The notes under the pieces were generated by a model that was not told where the DNA came from, made no database searches, and saw nothing but the letters and a program-made list of their open reading frames with translations. From Lates calcarifer (taxonomy: Eukaryota; Chordata; Actinopteri; Centropomidae): a stretch of DNA of 64,000 nt. The position numbers were made by a program, and so were the translations under genes. Where the stretch lies: assembly GCF_001640805.2 (NCBI RefSeq), contig NC_066833.1, positions 13,875,085-13,939,084 on the forward strand, read 5' to 3'. Of this stretch, positions 1 through 53,079 are shown piece after piece (position 1 is the first letter of the stretch; each line of letters opens with the position of its first letter).

Positions 1-1572
1 AATTGTAAGAGGACATGGCTATGAAACCCAGTTTTTATGGGATCAGTGATGCTAAATTAAAGCACGCTGGAAAAGGAAAGATAGGTAAGAGAGGATGAAG
101 TTAGCATGAGTACTACATTGCATAACTTATGCAGAGTGACTAGAGCCTGTCTTCCTCCAAACTCAGACAATACTGATCTATATATATCCTAGTTGGACGG
201 TGAATGACAGTTGTCAGAGCTGCTGATATTTTTTACTTGACCTGCATTCCCTCTTTGGCAGTCTGGTCTTCCAGTTGGCCAACATGTGCTCTAAAAGTGT
301 GCCTTAGCTCTCTTCTAATCTTGACACAATCTTGAACAATCTCTTCTTTTCCTTCAGATCAATTGAGATGACAAAATATATGTAGGCTATAAAGCATTTG
401 GTTCAATTAGTACAATAAAAATAGAGTGTCTATGTAATGACAGATACAAAAAAAAGATACAAAAGATTCAATTTCATTTCATTCAAATGTTATCACGATG
501 TTATCAAAATGGAACAGCACAAATGGGCTCGCATTTAAACAGAACACTATTATTTAGCCAGCTATACTTTATTTTATTTAAATGATTTCATCTAATTTAC
601 ATGTGCATCCTGGAGAGATTTTGTGGGGAAAGCTGTGGGCTACGAGATCTCAGACACAGGGATGAAAAATATGTTAATGGATTAAAGCAGAGACTTCAGT
701 AAACTCAGTGGATTTTCATCAGTTAAGACAAAGAAGCTTTTTTGGAATATGCCACTTAAATTTCTTTTGCAAACTAATATGCTTGGACTTTTCTGTGTGA
801 CTTCCTCACGCTCTAGTTTTGTCCTTGAGTGGGGTGGTGGTGGGGGGGGGGCATTTCATAATATCACCTCTAGGTTTGCTTCAGGACAGGTGCTATATGT
901 GTCTCTGGAATGATGGTGTGATCTCAAGCACTGATGCCTGTGTGTTGCTTTGCATTTCTCAAATTCAACGTCCATTTCACAACATCTCTGACTTAGATCC
1001 TGATGTGAACCCCAACTGAACAGAGGAAATGTCAGCCATACTACCAAAACCAGGACTAGAACAACACTGAAGTTGTGAGCTGTGAGCTCAGATTCTGTGA
1101 GGGAGAAATGACTCAAGGCAATGATTTTAAGACACAGCGCCTGTCCTAACCTTGCAGTCCTCCTGTGCTAAGTATGATTAATGAAATGTGAAGAACTTGA
1201 GCTTGAGAAAAAAAAAAAAACATGCGATGAGTGCAGTGTGGTGTAAGATTCCAAAGATGGCGGAGGCTCCCAGGTCATTGGCATGTTGCCTCTGTGGAGA
1301 GCTGGAGCGTTGAGGGGGTTGGTGCAGAGAAGGAAATGACAGGGAGCACTGATGAACTTCCTTTGCCGCAAAACACGCAGCGGAGGTCACACAGTCAGCC
1401 ATCTGTGATGACTAGAGAGTAGATTTTGGACTCTGGTTCTATCCACCCAGCCCCACCACCACCACCATCATCCCCCAACCCCCCTTTTCAAACCCAGAGT
1501 GCTTCCTTCCCTGCCCTCCAACCATGCCAAAAGGAATGAGGCTGTAACTGAGCCTGGGGGGACAGATGGAGC

Positions 1573-1582
1573 CTATTTATAG
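1573..1582. promoter_or_regulatory. perfect MEF2 consensus CTATTTATAG
   Basis: The ten bases match the MEF2 consensus CTA(A/T)4TAG exactly. They lie in a GC-richer stretch (1440-1700) flanked by AT-rich DNA, 4.3 kb from the cps1 start. A single site occurs by chance fairly often, so function is only a possibility. Confidence 0.25.
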
Positions 1583-2537
1583 TCCCTACAGAGAGGTGTG
1601 AAGTTTCTTGGGATTTCTAAGAGCGGGGGCCATGGCTCCTTAAGGGGGCTGATGCAGCCTCTGTGGCCCGCATGCTCTCTCTCCCTCCCTCGCTCTCTCT
1701 CAAAAGCCCTCCACTGGCCACACAGGGATTAGATGGGGGCAGGCTAAACAAAGCTACTCCCTGCCCTTTTTCACTGAGGACACCACATCACTACAGAGGA
1801 AGGGAATCCGATAGTGGCCAAAGGGGACAGTCTCTTTCTTCTTTTTCTCCAGCTGATGACTTGATCTTCCTTTAACACTGCCAAGGCTAAAGTTGCTGCC
1901 GCAGTCAGGACAATCACACTGTCTTAATGTCATGATGCCATCACCCAAAACAAGAATGGTGACGCTGTGCGAGGGTCTTCATCTTAGCTGACAGCACATA
2001 CTGTAACAGTGAATCAGGATTAGAGTAAAGTACAATTTTAAAGCTAGTGATAATAGTACACATGATAACCCTATTATAGTTATGGAGACTTGAGTGAACC
2101 ACTTTGTGATAAAGACTCTTCCAGAAGTTATTATTATTATAACTATTACTATAATTATTACAAAGGTGATTGATTGACTTAAAAGCAGTTAAAATACATT
2201 TCAAGTTATTTTATTAAAGTATTAAGAACTGGACTTACTCCTGGTCCATGAAACTGGCCAGTACTCACTATGACCAACTAAGTCACTACCACTGCTACTA
2301 GTATTGCTAATATATGTGTGCAATCCAGCTGAAGTGTGTTACTATAGAATGAAATAAGGTCGATGGGACACATCACTTTGGTTCACAAATTTCTGCACTG
2401 GCTTAAAATACCACTATTGGTTCATATCACGCACTGAATGACATGGCTCATTTCTAATCTGCTGCCACATTATGAACCATCGAATCTCACATCATCAGTT
2501 CTGAGAGGCAATTCTGGACTGTTCACTCGTGTCTTGC

Positions 2538-2632
2538 TGTGCACTGTAAATCATACTCTCTGGTGTGTTACGAAAAGCACTTTGAATTGGCCTGTTTTCG
2601 AAAGATGCTATACAAATAAACATGCCTTGTTT
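2538..2632 (+). mobile_element. teleost SINE/LINE 3'-tail-like fragment
   Basis: Contains AAAGCACTTTGAATTG followed by GATGCTATACAAATAAA. I recognise this ending as common to dispersed retroelement tails in many fish genomes. Only the tail is evident; the exact family cannot be assigned by eye. Confidence 0.45.
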
Positions 2633-5124
2633 TAATATAGAAAAATGTCTGATCTTAAACTGAACAAGCACCATCACAGATCCTTGAAACGAACCATCTC
2701 TTTCTCCTGTCATCTCAGGATCAAGACTGTGCTTGGAAACCTGGCAAAGAGAGTGGTGAGGGAGCCTGTCTGTCTATTTACGTCCTCTCTTAAGCTTGGT
2801 CACCATCTGAAAACTCACACTTGAAAACGCAGACAATGTGGGGTCCCTCCACTGAGGACAGACGCTGGAGCTCATTAGGCCGCACCCGGGCCAATCAGTG
2901 GAGGAATTTAGAAGGCAGCTAATCACAGCCCTCCCAGTAATAAAGGGCCATGCTGTACATTGCACAGGCTTCTCATGTTCTCCCAATCATCACCCAGCAA
3001 TTTTCCATTGTATGTGATTCTGTCACTATTGACAGCGAGTGGCCAGGGCTGTTTTTTAAGACATAACATAAATATTCTGAAATAGAAACAACAGAGAAGA
3101 AAGCATCAATTTAAATGAAAATAATAATAAAAAATAATAAATTGATCAACTGCTAAAAGCTTGCTTGTACAATTTATTAAAGTGGCAGTAGATAGGGAAC
3201 AGTATTGTATGAAGTAAATCAGGGGATGTCTTTCTCATATTAAGAAAGCCTCATATGATTAATATGATTAAGTTTTGAGTAATAATACCAATTATACACT
3301 GTTTTAAATCTCTAAAATATGTGTTTTCAGATAAAAGACAAAGTAAGTAAAGTGAGTGTATGTATGATTACCCTTATCCTGAAATCCACTGTACTTGCAT
3401 CTTTTTCATACCTCAGATATTTTATGCTTGAATTTGAATTCTGTACTGGAGTTTTGAAACAATCTGGATCCTTAGCAAGGAAATGGTTACACTTCTATTA
3501 AGGAAATAACACTTTATGTTTGGTGGTGACAGTGTGACAAAACGATTACCTAGTAAAGTGTTTAATGGTTTCATGTTCTCACTGTCTAAAAATATCCCAT
3601 GTTCAACAGGCTTACAAATCTTCTGTGTGATGATTGTTCACAAGAACAGAATCAGCTAAAATGATTAGTTACTGTACACAGAGGCGAGGCATCAGGAAGA
3701 AACAGGGGTGTGTACTGAGCTCTGTGCTTTAACAGTTTCCAAAACCAAATTAAGAGATGCTGAGATTTAGATAGTTACTCAAATCAACCAGAATTACACG
3801 TTAACTGAAATTGGCCAGATTGAGCTGAGCAAGAAGAGGCTGGAATGTGTTCATGGCCTCTTTTACAGCATTCAGATCATTTTTTTCTCCCTCAGTGTAT
3901 CACTTTAACCCTCAGAGTGAAATCCATATCATCAGGCAATCATGTCACGCCTCTTTCTAATGGGCTCTGCTCTGGATTTGAATTCCTCATATTTTTTTCC
4001 TTTAAAAGTATAAAATGGCATTAAAAAAAAAATCAAATGTTCTACTCACATGAAAAACTGTTGTATGTAACATGCTTTACTTTGAATGGCAAAGGTGAAC
4101 TAAAAAACAAAATCCACATAAGGTATGTCCACAGTAGGTGTTTCATGGTATTGTAGCTCAAATTTTAGAAGTATTTTAGTCATTATGGATTATAGACAAA
4201 CAGACAGAAGATGATCCATTATCATCCTGTTTACCTCAACCCTTTGTTAAATATTCAGATCCACAAAAGACACTTCTGGGGATTTAAGCCATTATCGTAG
4301 GGGTAATATTGGCACTTTTACTAGCAAAGTAATGGTGATAAGTGGAATTAAATAATGTTAAGGGAGTGTAAAGGACATGGATATGGACATGGACAAGTGA
4401 TCCTGTATTTTAATGCATGACTTCCTACATAACTAATCCATATGTGGTCTACAGAAAGACTGTAGGTACAGGTGTCATGTCACATGTAAAGCTGTTATGG
4501 CTTTTACTACATGCTGGCAGTTAAATGATACTAGAGGCCTGTCAGTTGTTACTATAACTCATATATATAAAGCTGCACTGTCACCTACACATCATACATG
4601 CCCCTACAACACTATTTACTGACTCAAAATATTTCTGAACAAAAGTTACCACTGGATGTCACCAGTGCTCCACAGATCAAGATGAGGAGTTGGGGCTAAA
4701 TTTAGAGAAGAGGAATATTATCTGCAGTCGTAAGGGGGGCTTTAGTTTAGACAAAGGCATAAGAGCAATATAAAACTAAACTTAAGTAGACAAAAATTAA
4801 GGCAAATATAAATTAATTAGGCTGCAACGTATGCAATATACAGTGTATGTTATGTGTAAAACATAAATGGGTTTAAATGTAAGGTACAGAATTGTATAGT
4901 TACATAGTCTATTGTTCCAAGTCAGACTTCTGGAGTGTGGAGGTATTTCCTGATCTGTACAGGTCCTATTACTCACACCCACTTTGTTCAGATTGCTGAA
5001 CCCAGCAGAGTGGCAGTCAGGCAGCCTTCTCCACAGAGGACCAGTCTTGCAGTGATCAGCAAATACACAAACCACTCTAATCCCACCACCATGGATGGAG
5101 CCTGTCCATGGTCAGTTTGCCCTT

Positions 5125-5144
5125 TTTTTTTTTTTTTTTTTTTG
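5125..5144 (+). repeat. poly(T) tract
   Basis: About twenty consecutive T. It could be the remnant poly(A) of a minus-strand retroposon, but I see no recognisable body beside it. Confidence 0.8.
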
Positions 5145-5639
5145 GCAGGCGACTGACCTAAAAGAAAAGGCTGTAAAGAGTTTGTTGCACAGAAAGCAAT
5201 ACACAGAAGTTTGCTGTAACATGCATTTCTCTTTAGTTTATTTTCAGTGCCGTAAATGTAGGTTGTTTATGCAATCAATATTTTCTCGTGTAGACATTTT
5301 TAAAAGTAGACACTGTGGCATTTTCTCTTTTGCTGCATCGATGTGGAAACAGAATGTAGGCTGTTTGAATTGAGAAAATTATGATAATTTAAAGACTGTT
5401 TGATGTTTCAAATCTAAATAATGGTGCTTAAAAATAAATAAAATAAAATAAAACAAAAAATCCACAGTAAACTAATATAAACAAAGTGATACATTGACTA
5501 CAGATATATAACTACTCAGTTTGACAGGTCAACTGGATGATACAGCAGAAGGAGTTAAATTTCTTTGGCCTGCAGAACACTTAATTGTTCACACCTACAA
5601 TCATGTGTCTTTTTACAACTAAACATCTGGCTCATCCCT

Positions 5640-5930
5640 TTCATTTGACAAAAAAACAGGCGTTTTTTTGAATACCAATCTAAACCCTGTGCGCTTCATG
5701 CGTTGAGAAAAACAACGCCCCAGCGGCAAATCCGGATCAACTTTTCAAGCGCTTAGTTGAACTGCGTGAACACACGAGGGGCAGCTCACTATTCACTCAT
5801 TCATCCATGTGTCTTTTAACGCATTTTACTCGTTAGACAGTGTGTTGATCCAGGCAGCTTTTTCATTATATCCGGCAGCTTCTCACCCAACATTTGTGCT
5901 TCTTTACTCAAAGAGCAACTTTAGGCTAAT
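5640..5930 (+). promoter_or_regulatory. cps1: presumptive cps1 proximal promoter and 5' UTR
   Basis: This is the stretch just upstream of the cps1 start codon. It is richer in CpG than the DNA before it, and I see no convincing TATA box, so the transcription start cannot be placed. If the 5' UTR extends past 5807, it contains a ten-codon upstream ORF (5807-5836) that ends before the main start. The assignment rests on position only. Confidence 0.35.
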
Positions 5931-47781
<41,851 letters not shown>

Positions 47782-49545
47782 AGCTTCCTCCCCTCTCCCT
47801 CATTCTCTGCTGGTTCCCTTTGTAAAACAGTAGCACTAAAGCAATATTATGCCACAATTTTACCTTAAAATAACAGCTTCAAAATAATTGCAATGGTCCA
47901 CTGACTTGTAATAGGGAGACTTGTGCCTCGTTCATTCGCACTCTGCACTCCAAATGCCTGTTCTTGCTCTGTGTGACTTGGGTTAAGTGGGTACAATCTT
48001 CTGCAAGAAGTGTGTAATGTATCTATCATGTGCATGAAGCTCTACAGCACTGTGTCACACACAAAAGAAGCTAGCTTGGTAAATCTTTCATTTATCAACC
48101 CCTTTGATGAATTTTGTGTTTGTTGCCTGAGCGATTAATAGGCTTTGTTCTCTGTAGGTGAGCTGTTAGCTTTAAGGGGTATACTGCTTCCAGTACCCTG
48201 TAATTACAGCTGCCGCTATTGCTCAACAAAAGTTACATACTGTTGCTTTCAGTGGGAGCCAATTTTCATAACATAGTTTCTTAAAAATTCCTTGTATCTT
48301 GTACCATCCCATGATGTCAAGAAATTGTTACTTTTGTTATCTTAGCGGCAGGAATTGCAGTCTTTTGGGAGTTACTTAGACCAAAATATAATAATTAACA
48401 ATATAGAAAATCAACACTCATAACAATTTTCAAACCAGCATCTACTAGGAAAAGGTACCTTTTCAAAGGGTTCATTGGTTGTAACTGGTGGTTTTATTGT
48501 TGCTCAGTAAATTACTAAAGTTTTACAGATCAGTTGTAACCTATACACAAATAACTTTTGTGTTGCTAGGTTATGACCATCCTCCAGCAGGACACTCGCT
48601 TATAAACCTTAATAACTGAGAAAGGGTTCTTAGAATAACTGAAGTTTGCAGCTGTTAAATGCTAATTAAAGTAGGAGGAGGAAGAGCCAAAGATTAGTAG
48701 TATAGTAGCAGCAGCAGCAGTAGTAGTTGTAAATTAAAAAAGTTAAAACATATATAGTTACAACATATAAATCCTCCATAAAAGGTGACTTATAAATCGG
48801 TAGCAGAGAGCTACCGCTGCCTTGTTTTTACTCACATAAATCCCTAAGGATGGTGTTGCTGGTGTTTTACTGATCAGTGGTTCATATTCTTTGTTTTACA
48901 TTTAATTTTAGGGGCTTTTGTGAATTTGATTCTGTTTATTCTGTCATTGTGGCATCTATATGTCTTTGGTAAACAAACACACATCAAAACACACAGCAAA
49001 AATTAGCAAGGTTATTTGCATATATTGTACAATAAGTTGATAACTTTATTATCATGACAAGCCTTACAGTGTATTAGTAAATGCCTTTTTTACTCATTTG
49101 ATCTCATTCATAGGTTTTGGTTTAATACTTAGAATGGTGTTGAAAATGTATCATACAGTAAACATGTACTATATGAATGACTTTTAAAGATGAAGATAAG
49201 GTATTTGTAATTAAGGTAATCCTTATGCATTTTGTGATATGAAGAGAATTTTTCAAGAGCCCTAGCTTCATACCCAAGCTTTAAAGTTGATGACAACTGA
49301 TCTGTTTATGTATTATATATACATATATTTATGTGTGTGTATATACTGTAAGCTTTAAACTGAGTCTGCATGTGAAACTGCTCTGCATTTTAAAAGATTA
49401 CACTATAAATACATTTAGTTATGTATACTCTGTTGAATGCTGTTGTTGTTTTGTTCATGTTTATGTAATGTAAGAATCCATTGAAATACAAGTATTCTCT
49501 TACGTCTGCCCTGAGTGTGTAATAAAGTCAGGAGAGTGAGACAGT
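47782..49545 (+). other. cps1: cps1 3' UTR (predicted)
   Basis: Non-coding AT-rich DNA after the stop. AATAAA at 49521-49526 is the best poly(A) signal in the interval, so the mRNA would end about 15-25 nt later, giving a UTR near 1.75 kb. A short AGC/AGT trinucleotide run lies at 48707-48727. The true end is inferred; an earlier variant signal could also be used. Confidence 0.55.
49521..49526 (+). terminator. cps1: candidate cps1 poly(A) signal AATAAA
   Basis: Canonical hexamer about 1.74 kb after the stop, followed by a GT-containing stretch. No stronger candidate was seen between the stop codon and this site. Confidence 0.5.
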
Positions 49546-49789
49546 GAACTGTGCACATCAAATCAAGAAGAACAAGAGGTTAATACAAAATTACTGTAGT
49601 TTAAAAAGACTTGTCAAGTGGTTTATAACAGTAGTCTAGTATTGCCAACAGTATGCATTTATAAATCCCAACAAATCTGGAACCTGAATCCAACATCAAT
49701 ATGGAGTGACCGTAACTTAACCTTAACTTTTGCTAGTCTTACGTTCAGCTTTTTTTGTATCGGGACCTTCATGTGTAGATACTATGGAT

Positions 49790-50160
49790 GTACTATGAGA
49801 ACTGGATACGGGGCGGCCGCTCAGCCTTGCAGCCAATTTTTTTCCAGTGGCCACTCGCGGTATTGCAACGAAAAGTCCCCAGCGGCCCAAAAAGCATTTC
49901 CCCATAGGCCACCATTGTAAAAGGGACGTCTGTAAAACTGTTGACAGAACACCTCCAGCTGTAAACAAAGTCAATTATCACCCTTTGTTTTTTTAAGCAA
50001 TGGAGTTTTAATTTTTGTAAAACTGTAAAAGCTCAGAAAAGTCTGAGTGACGTCACGGCCGTGTGCGGGCACTCTACGCGCGGTCATGTTGTGTCTCGAG
50101 AACGAGGATTCTTGCTAGCTCACAGCAGACGCTGTGTGATGTGTAAAACAAAAGGTAAAA
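49790..50160. promoter_or_regulatory. CpG-rich stretch with CRE palindrome
   Basis: Contains GCGGCCGC (49813-49820), GGCCACTCGCGG, ACGGCCGTGTGCGGGC and ACGCGCGGTC, an unusual CpG density for this AT-rich window. A perfect cAMP response element TGACGTCA lies at 50048-50055. It may be an upstream promoter of the next transcription unit, or a CpG-rich mobile element. Confidence 0.35.
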
Positions 50161-50527
50161 CTGAATAAATGACTCAAAGCCGGGTCTTCATTTTCACACA
50201 GTATGACATTTTGACTTTGTGGATTAGCGTTGCAGTTATCAGTCTTGGTGGCAGACTAAACCGGGACAGTTAAATAAATAAATAAATAACTATTCTTTAG
50301 ACCCTTAAATCCACTTCCAGGGGCAATGAAGCTGTTGTAACCAACTACAGTATACGTGGCATGCTCATTAGCTTGGCTATTACAAACTACATGTGGCTCA
50401 TGTCCAGTTTGTCAGAAAACAGTCACCTTCGCATTTTGTGTACCGATAATGCGTTTAACGTTTGGCTGTAAGCCAGATCTTGTAATACACCTAAGGCTTC
50501 TCTCCGTCTTTACTATGTATTTTAAGA

Positions 50528-50700
50528 CCAATCAGAGGCGGTTGCTAGGCGGAGTAGAATCGATCGACCAATCAACGTTTTTCTGCCAATATTGGCTAAC
50601 GTATGTCGTCATTGGCTACGACGTATCCCCTCATTGGCCACAGCCTTCCGGGAGGAGTGTAGAGAGGCGGAGAAACGAAGTCAGCAAACAGATTTAAACC
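50528..50700 (+). promoter_or_regulatory. CCAAT-cluster promoter of an unnamed downstream unit
   Basis: Six CCAAT/ATTGG boxes: forward at 50528, 50568 and 50586, reverse at 50591, 50611 and 50633. GAGGCGG and GGTTGCTAGGCGG are beside the first. No TATA box. Dense NF-Y sites of this kind are typical of TATA-less vertebrate promoters. The first good splice donor follows about 200 bp downstream, consistent with + strand transcription. Confidence 0.6.
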
Positions 50701-50841
50701 AAATTTGAACCATTGCCTCTGTTTGCTAGTACTGAGAGGAAACCTCGTTACCGGAGAGATTTGGATGCTAAAACAAACGCTGGAACTGCTTTTTTGTTAG
50801 CACGTGTGAGACTGGACACTGAACACACCTTTGGGGCGACG
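50690..50841 (+). other. candidate exon 1 of an unrecognised transcript (non-coding)
   Basis: Ends in GGGGCGACG at a strong GTAAGG donor (50842). The 5' end is unknown and set just after the CCAAT cluster. It contains only a 12-codon ORF, so it would be 5' UTR. Confidence 0.4.
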
Positions 50842-51193
50842 GTAAGGCAAACAGTTTGCGTCTAGCGTTAGCATAACGTTGTATATATTATTCACTAGAA
50901 ATGTGTTTGTGGTGACTTGAGATTTTATTGAGCTCAGTTTCATGTTAACTACAAGCTTGAAAACTAGATTTTAACTCTGTGCTCCACAAGTTTTAAGTCT
51001 CAAGAGTAGGTCACAATGTATGAGCTAAGATTAATGTTAGAAATTATTATAAAAACGATCTTAAAAATTGCTTTTCTCTCTGAGATCAATAAAGTCATTC
51101 TAATAACATAATTAATTTATTCACCTCAAAACCTGAATTATTCTTTATTAATTAGGTTGTTTGTTTTTCAAATGTTGTACTTGTGTTTGCCAG

Positions 51194-51248
51194 GTTTACT
51201 CCTTCAGCTGCTGCAGCCTGGTCAGCTCTCACCTCACAAACCAATCAG
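51194..51248 (+). other. candidate exon 2 of an unrecognised transcript
   Basis: 55 bp between acceptor TGTTTGCCAG and donor GTATGT, both strong. It contains no ATG, so it is likely 5' UTR. Confidence 0.4.
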
Positions 51249-51709
51249 GTATGTGTCCTAAAAATGTACCAAGTCTGAAAAATCCATGGTATTTAATGAG
51301 TAAAGTTAAAACCCTGCTTTCAAAAATGTACTTAAGTGATGTTTCTATTATGCAGTTCGCAGTAATATATGTGAATCCTCCAGTGATTAGTTGACAGTTA
51401 ATATAGATACTTAAGATTTTATTTAATTTTTTTCCCAAATGTGTATGTTGTATGTGTTATTGATTCCTAAAGATGTGATGTTTTTTATTTTGTCATATGC
51501 AACAGTAAACAGCCCATTTTCTGAGACACTCCTCTGTTGTTTGGAAGATGTTCTGGTTCAACTGTAATGTTGAATATTTATGTGTTTTTTGGGGTTAAAC
51601 TGTTGATGAAGAATAGGTCATAGTGTATTGATAATTTTCCTTTGCATATTTCTCTTTTTATTTCCTCTAGGTGTCACCACTATGTCCGTGATTGCAGAGT
51701 CTTCGTACA

Positions 51710-52861
51710 ATGAAGAAGTTCTTTGAGACCAGGACTGAAGCCTCCAGGTAATTCACAAACAGCTTTTCATCAACTGTCCAACACAGAGCACTGACATTAA
51801 ATTATATATCTTCAGTAACTGATCTGAAGTCTGAATAGTTTGATTTGTCACAAAAAAGACTTATTTTTAAAGTTTTTAGAATGGAGATTTTGAACACCAG
51901 CTCTCGCTCTCTCTCCCCCTCTCTTGCTCCTTCTCGCTTTCTCTCCATCTCTCTCTCTTGCTCTCTTAAGCCTGGCACACACTAAAAGATTTCTAGAATC
52001 TTACCCGATTCAGAAAATGTGAGAGGCCACACACACGATGACAAATAATGACAGATTTCACAGTTTTGTTCTTATAATGTGTGATGTGCAACGAGAAGCC
52101 CAACAAAGCACACCACACACGATTCACCACCAACCAGTGAGTCTGGACTTTCAGGACTCAAAATCTCTTGTGGTCAAATGCAACTTTAGAGTAAACAAAC
52201 ATGGTGGCTGCTTTACGCTTTCTAAATCTCTCTCTCTGTCTCTCTTTGTCTCTTTCTCTCTTCCTTGCGCTCTCACTCACTCTCATGCTTTCTCTCTGTC
52301 TCATTCTCTCCCTCTCTTTATTTGTCTCTCCCCCTTTTCCTCTTCTCTTTGTCCCTCTGTCTATCCCTTTCTCTCTGTCTTTCTCATTTGTACAGTAAAT
52401 CATAATAATGTAAAGAACTTAATCAGTTCAGTGTCACACTAGAAACTCTGTCATTTTGCTTCATTTTGGCACTACCAACCAACTTCAAATTTTAACTGAC
52501 TTTGGACTTTGGAGAAAAAATATTTTTCAGCAATGTTGCTGTTGTGTGAATATCAGGAGCTGATGGAGTCAGTCCTCCAATCAGAGCAGCTTCTTCTGTC
52601 TTTGTATATAAGACAAATTTAACTCTTGGACTAGTTCTGATTAGTCCAGAATCAGTTAGTCCACACTCTGGTTTCTTTGTAGATTGGGTGTCTTTTACCT
52701 CTCTATATTTTGACAGTTTGAAGTTCAATACCCAGAAACTCTTTGTGCTTTTATTTTGATGTGTTTTTATTTAAATGTCTGTTGTGTTTTTCTCAACAGG
52801 ATTCAAACTTTAACCATTAAATCAGAAAGAGAAGACACAGCCATGAAGACATTTCCAGAAG
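51710..52861 (+). CDS. hypothetical CDS start over two exons (51710-51747, 52800-52861), product unknown
   Basis: The exon 51671-51747 has an excellent acceptor (TTTCCTCTAG) and a GTAATT donor. The next, 52800-52861, has CTCAACAG and GTCAGT. Splicing joins a frame from ATG at 51710 (A at -3): MKKFFETRTEASRIQTLTIK, then SEREDTAMKTFPE, with one base left over. A 14-residue upstream ORF starts at 51682 and overlaps the start out of frame. I recognise no family. It may instead be a non-coding RNA. Confidence 0.35.
51901..51967. repeat. (CT)-rich simple repeat
   Basis: Pyrimidine-only stretch of CTCT units with CG and TTG interruptions, inside an intron of the candidate unit. Confidence 0.85.
51970..52200. 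mobile_element. dispersed DNA-transposon-like repeat fragment
   Basis: AGCCTGGCACACACTAAAAG, GGCCACACACACGATGAC and CACCACACACGATTCACCAC resemble a non-autonomous repeat I recall as common in fish. No clean inverted termini were found, so class and limits are uncertain. Confidence 0.3.
52225..52385. repeat. (CT)-rich simple repeat, second tract
   Basis: About 160 bp of TCTCTCTG-type pyrimidine repeats. Open frames rich in Ser/Leu on + and Arg/Glu on - across it are artefacts of the repeat. Confidence 0.88.
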
Positions 52862-53079
52862 GTCAGTGTTAGTTTATTATTTTCAGTCTGACTCTGTCAT
52901 TATCTCAGCTTCAGTTTGACAGTTTAAAACATTGTCTGGAACAAATAGCAACAAATTAGACCTGCTGTAACTCAGCAGTTTAAATAAGTATTTTTCAACA
53001 ATGTAGCTGCAAAAAGTCTGATAAAATATATATAAGATATATATATCTATAAAAACCAGAAAATAGAAAACCTTAGTTT

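Larger units (their letters stand above)
1..5639. other. upstream DNA with no gene recognised
   Basis: I find no ORF with splice sites or recognisable protein similarity on either strand. Contents seen: a G run (841-851), an A run (1209-1220), a perfect MEF2-type palindrome (1573-1582), a retroelement-like tail (about 2538-2632), a T run (5125-5144) and AT-rich sequence. It could be intergenic or an intron of a neighbouring gene outside the window. Confidence 0.5.

Noticed and set aside
856..1116. 86-codon minus-strand frame with a hydrophobic stretch followed by cysteines (secreted-peptide-like)
   Set aside because: The hydrophobic run comes from a low-complexity CCAGGACTAG region and no exon signals or known family support it.
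52038..52442. Ser/Leu-rich open frame at the CT repeats
   Set aside because: Composition comes entirely from the pyrimidine microsatellite.
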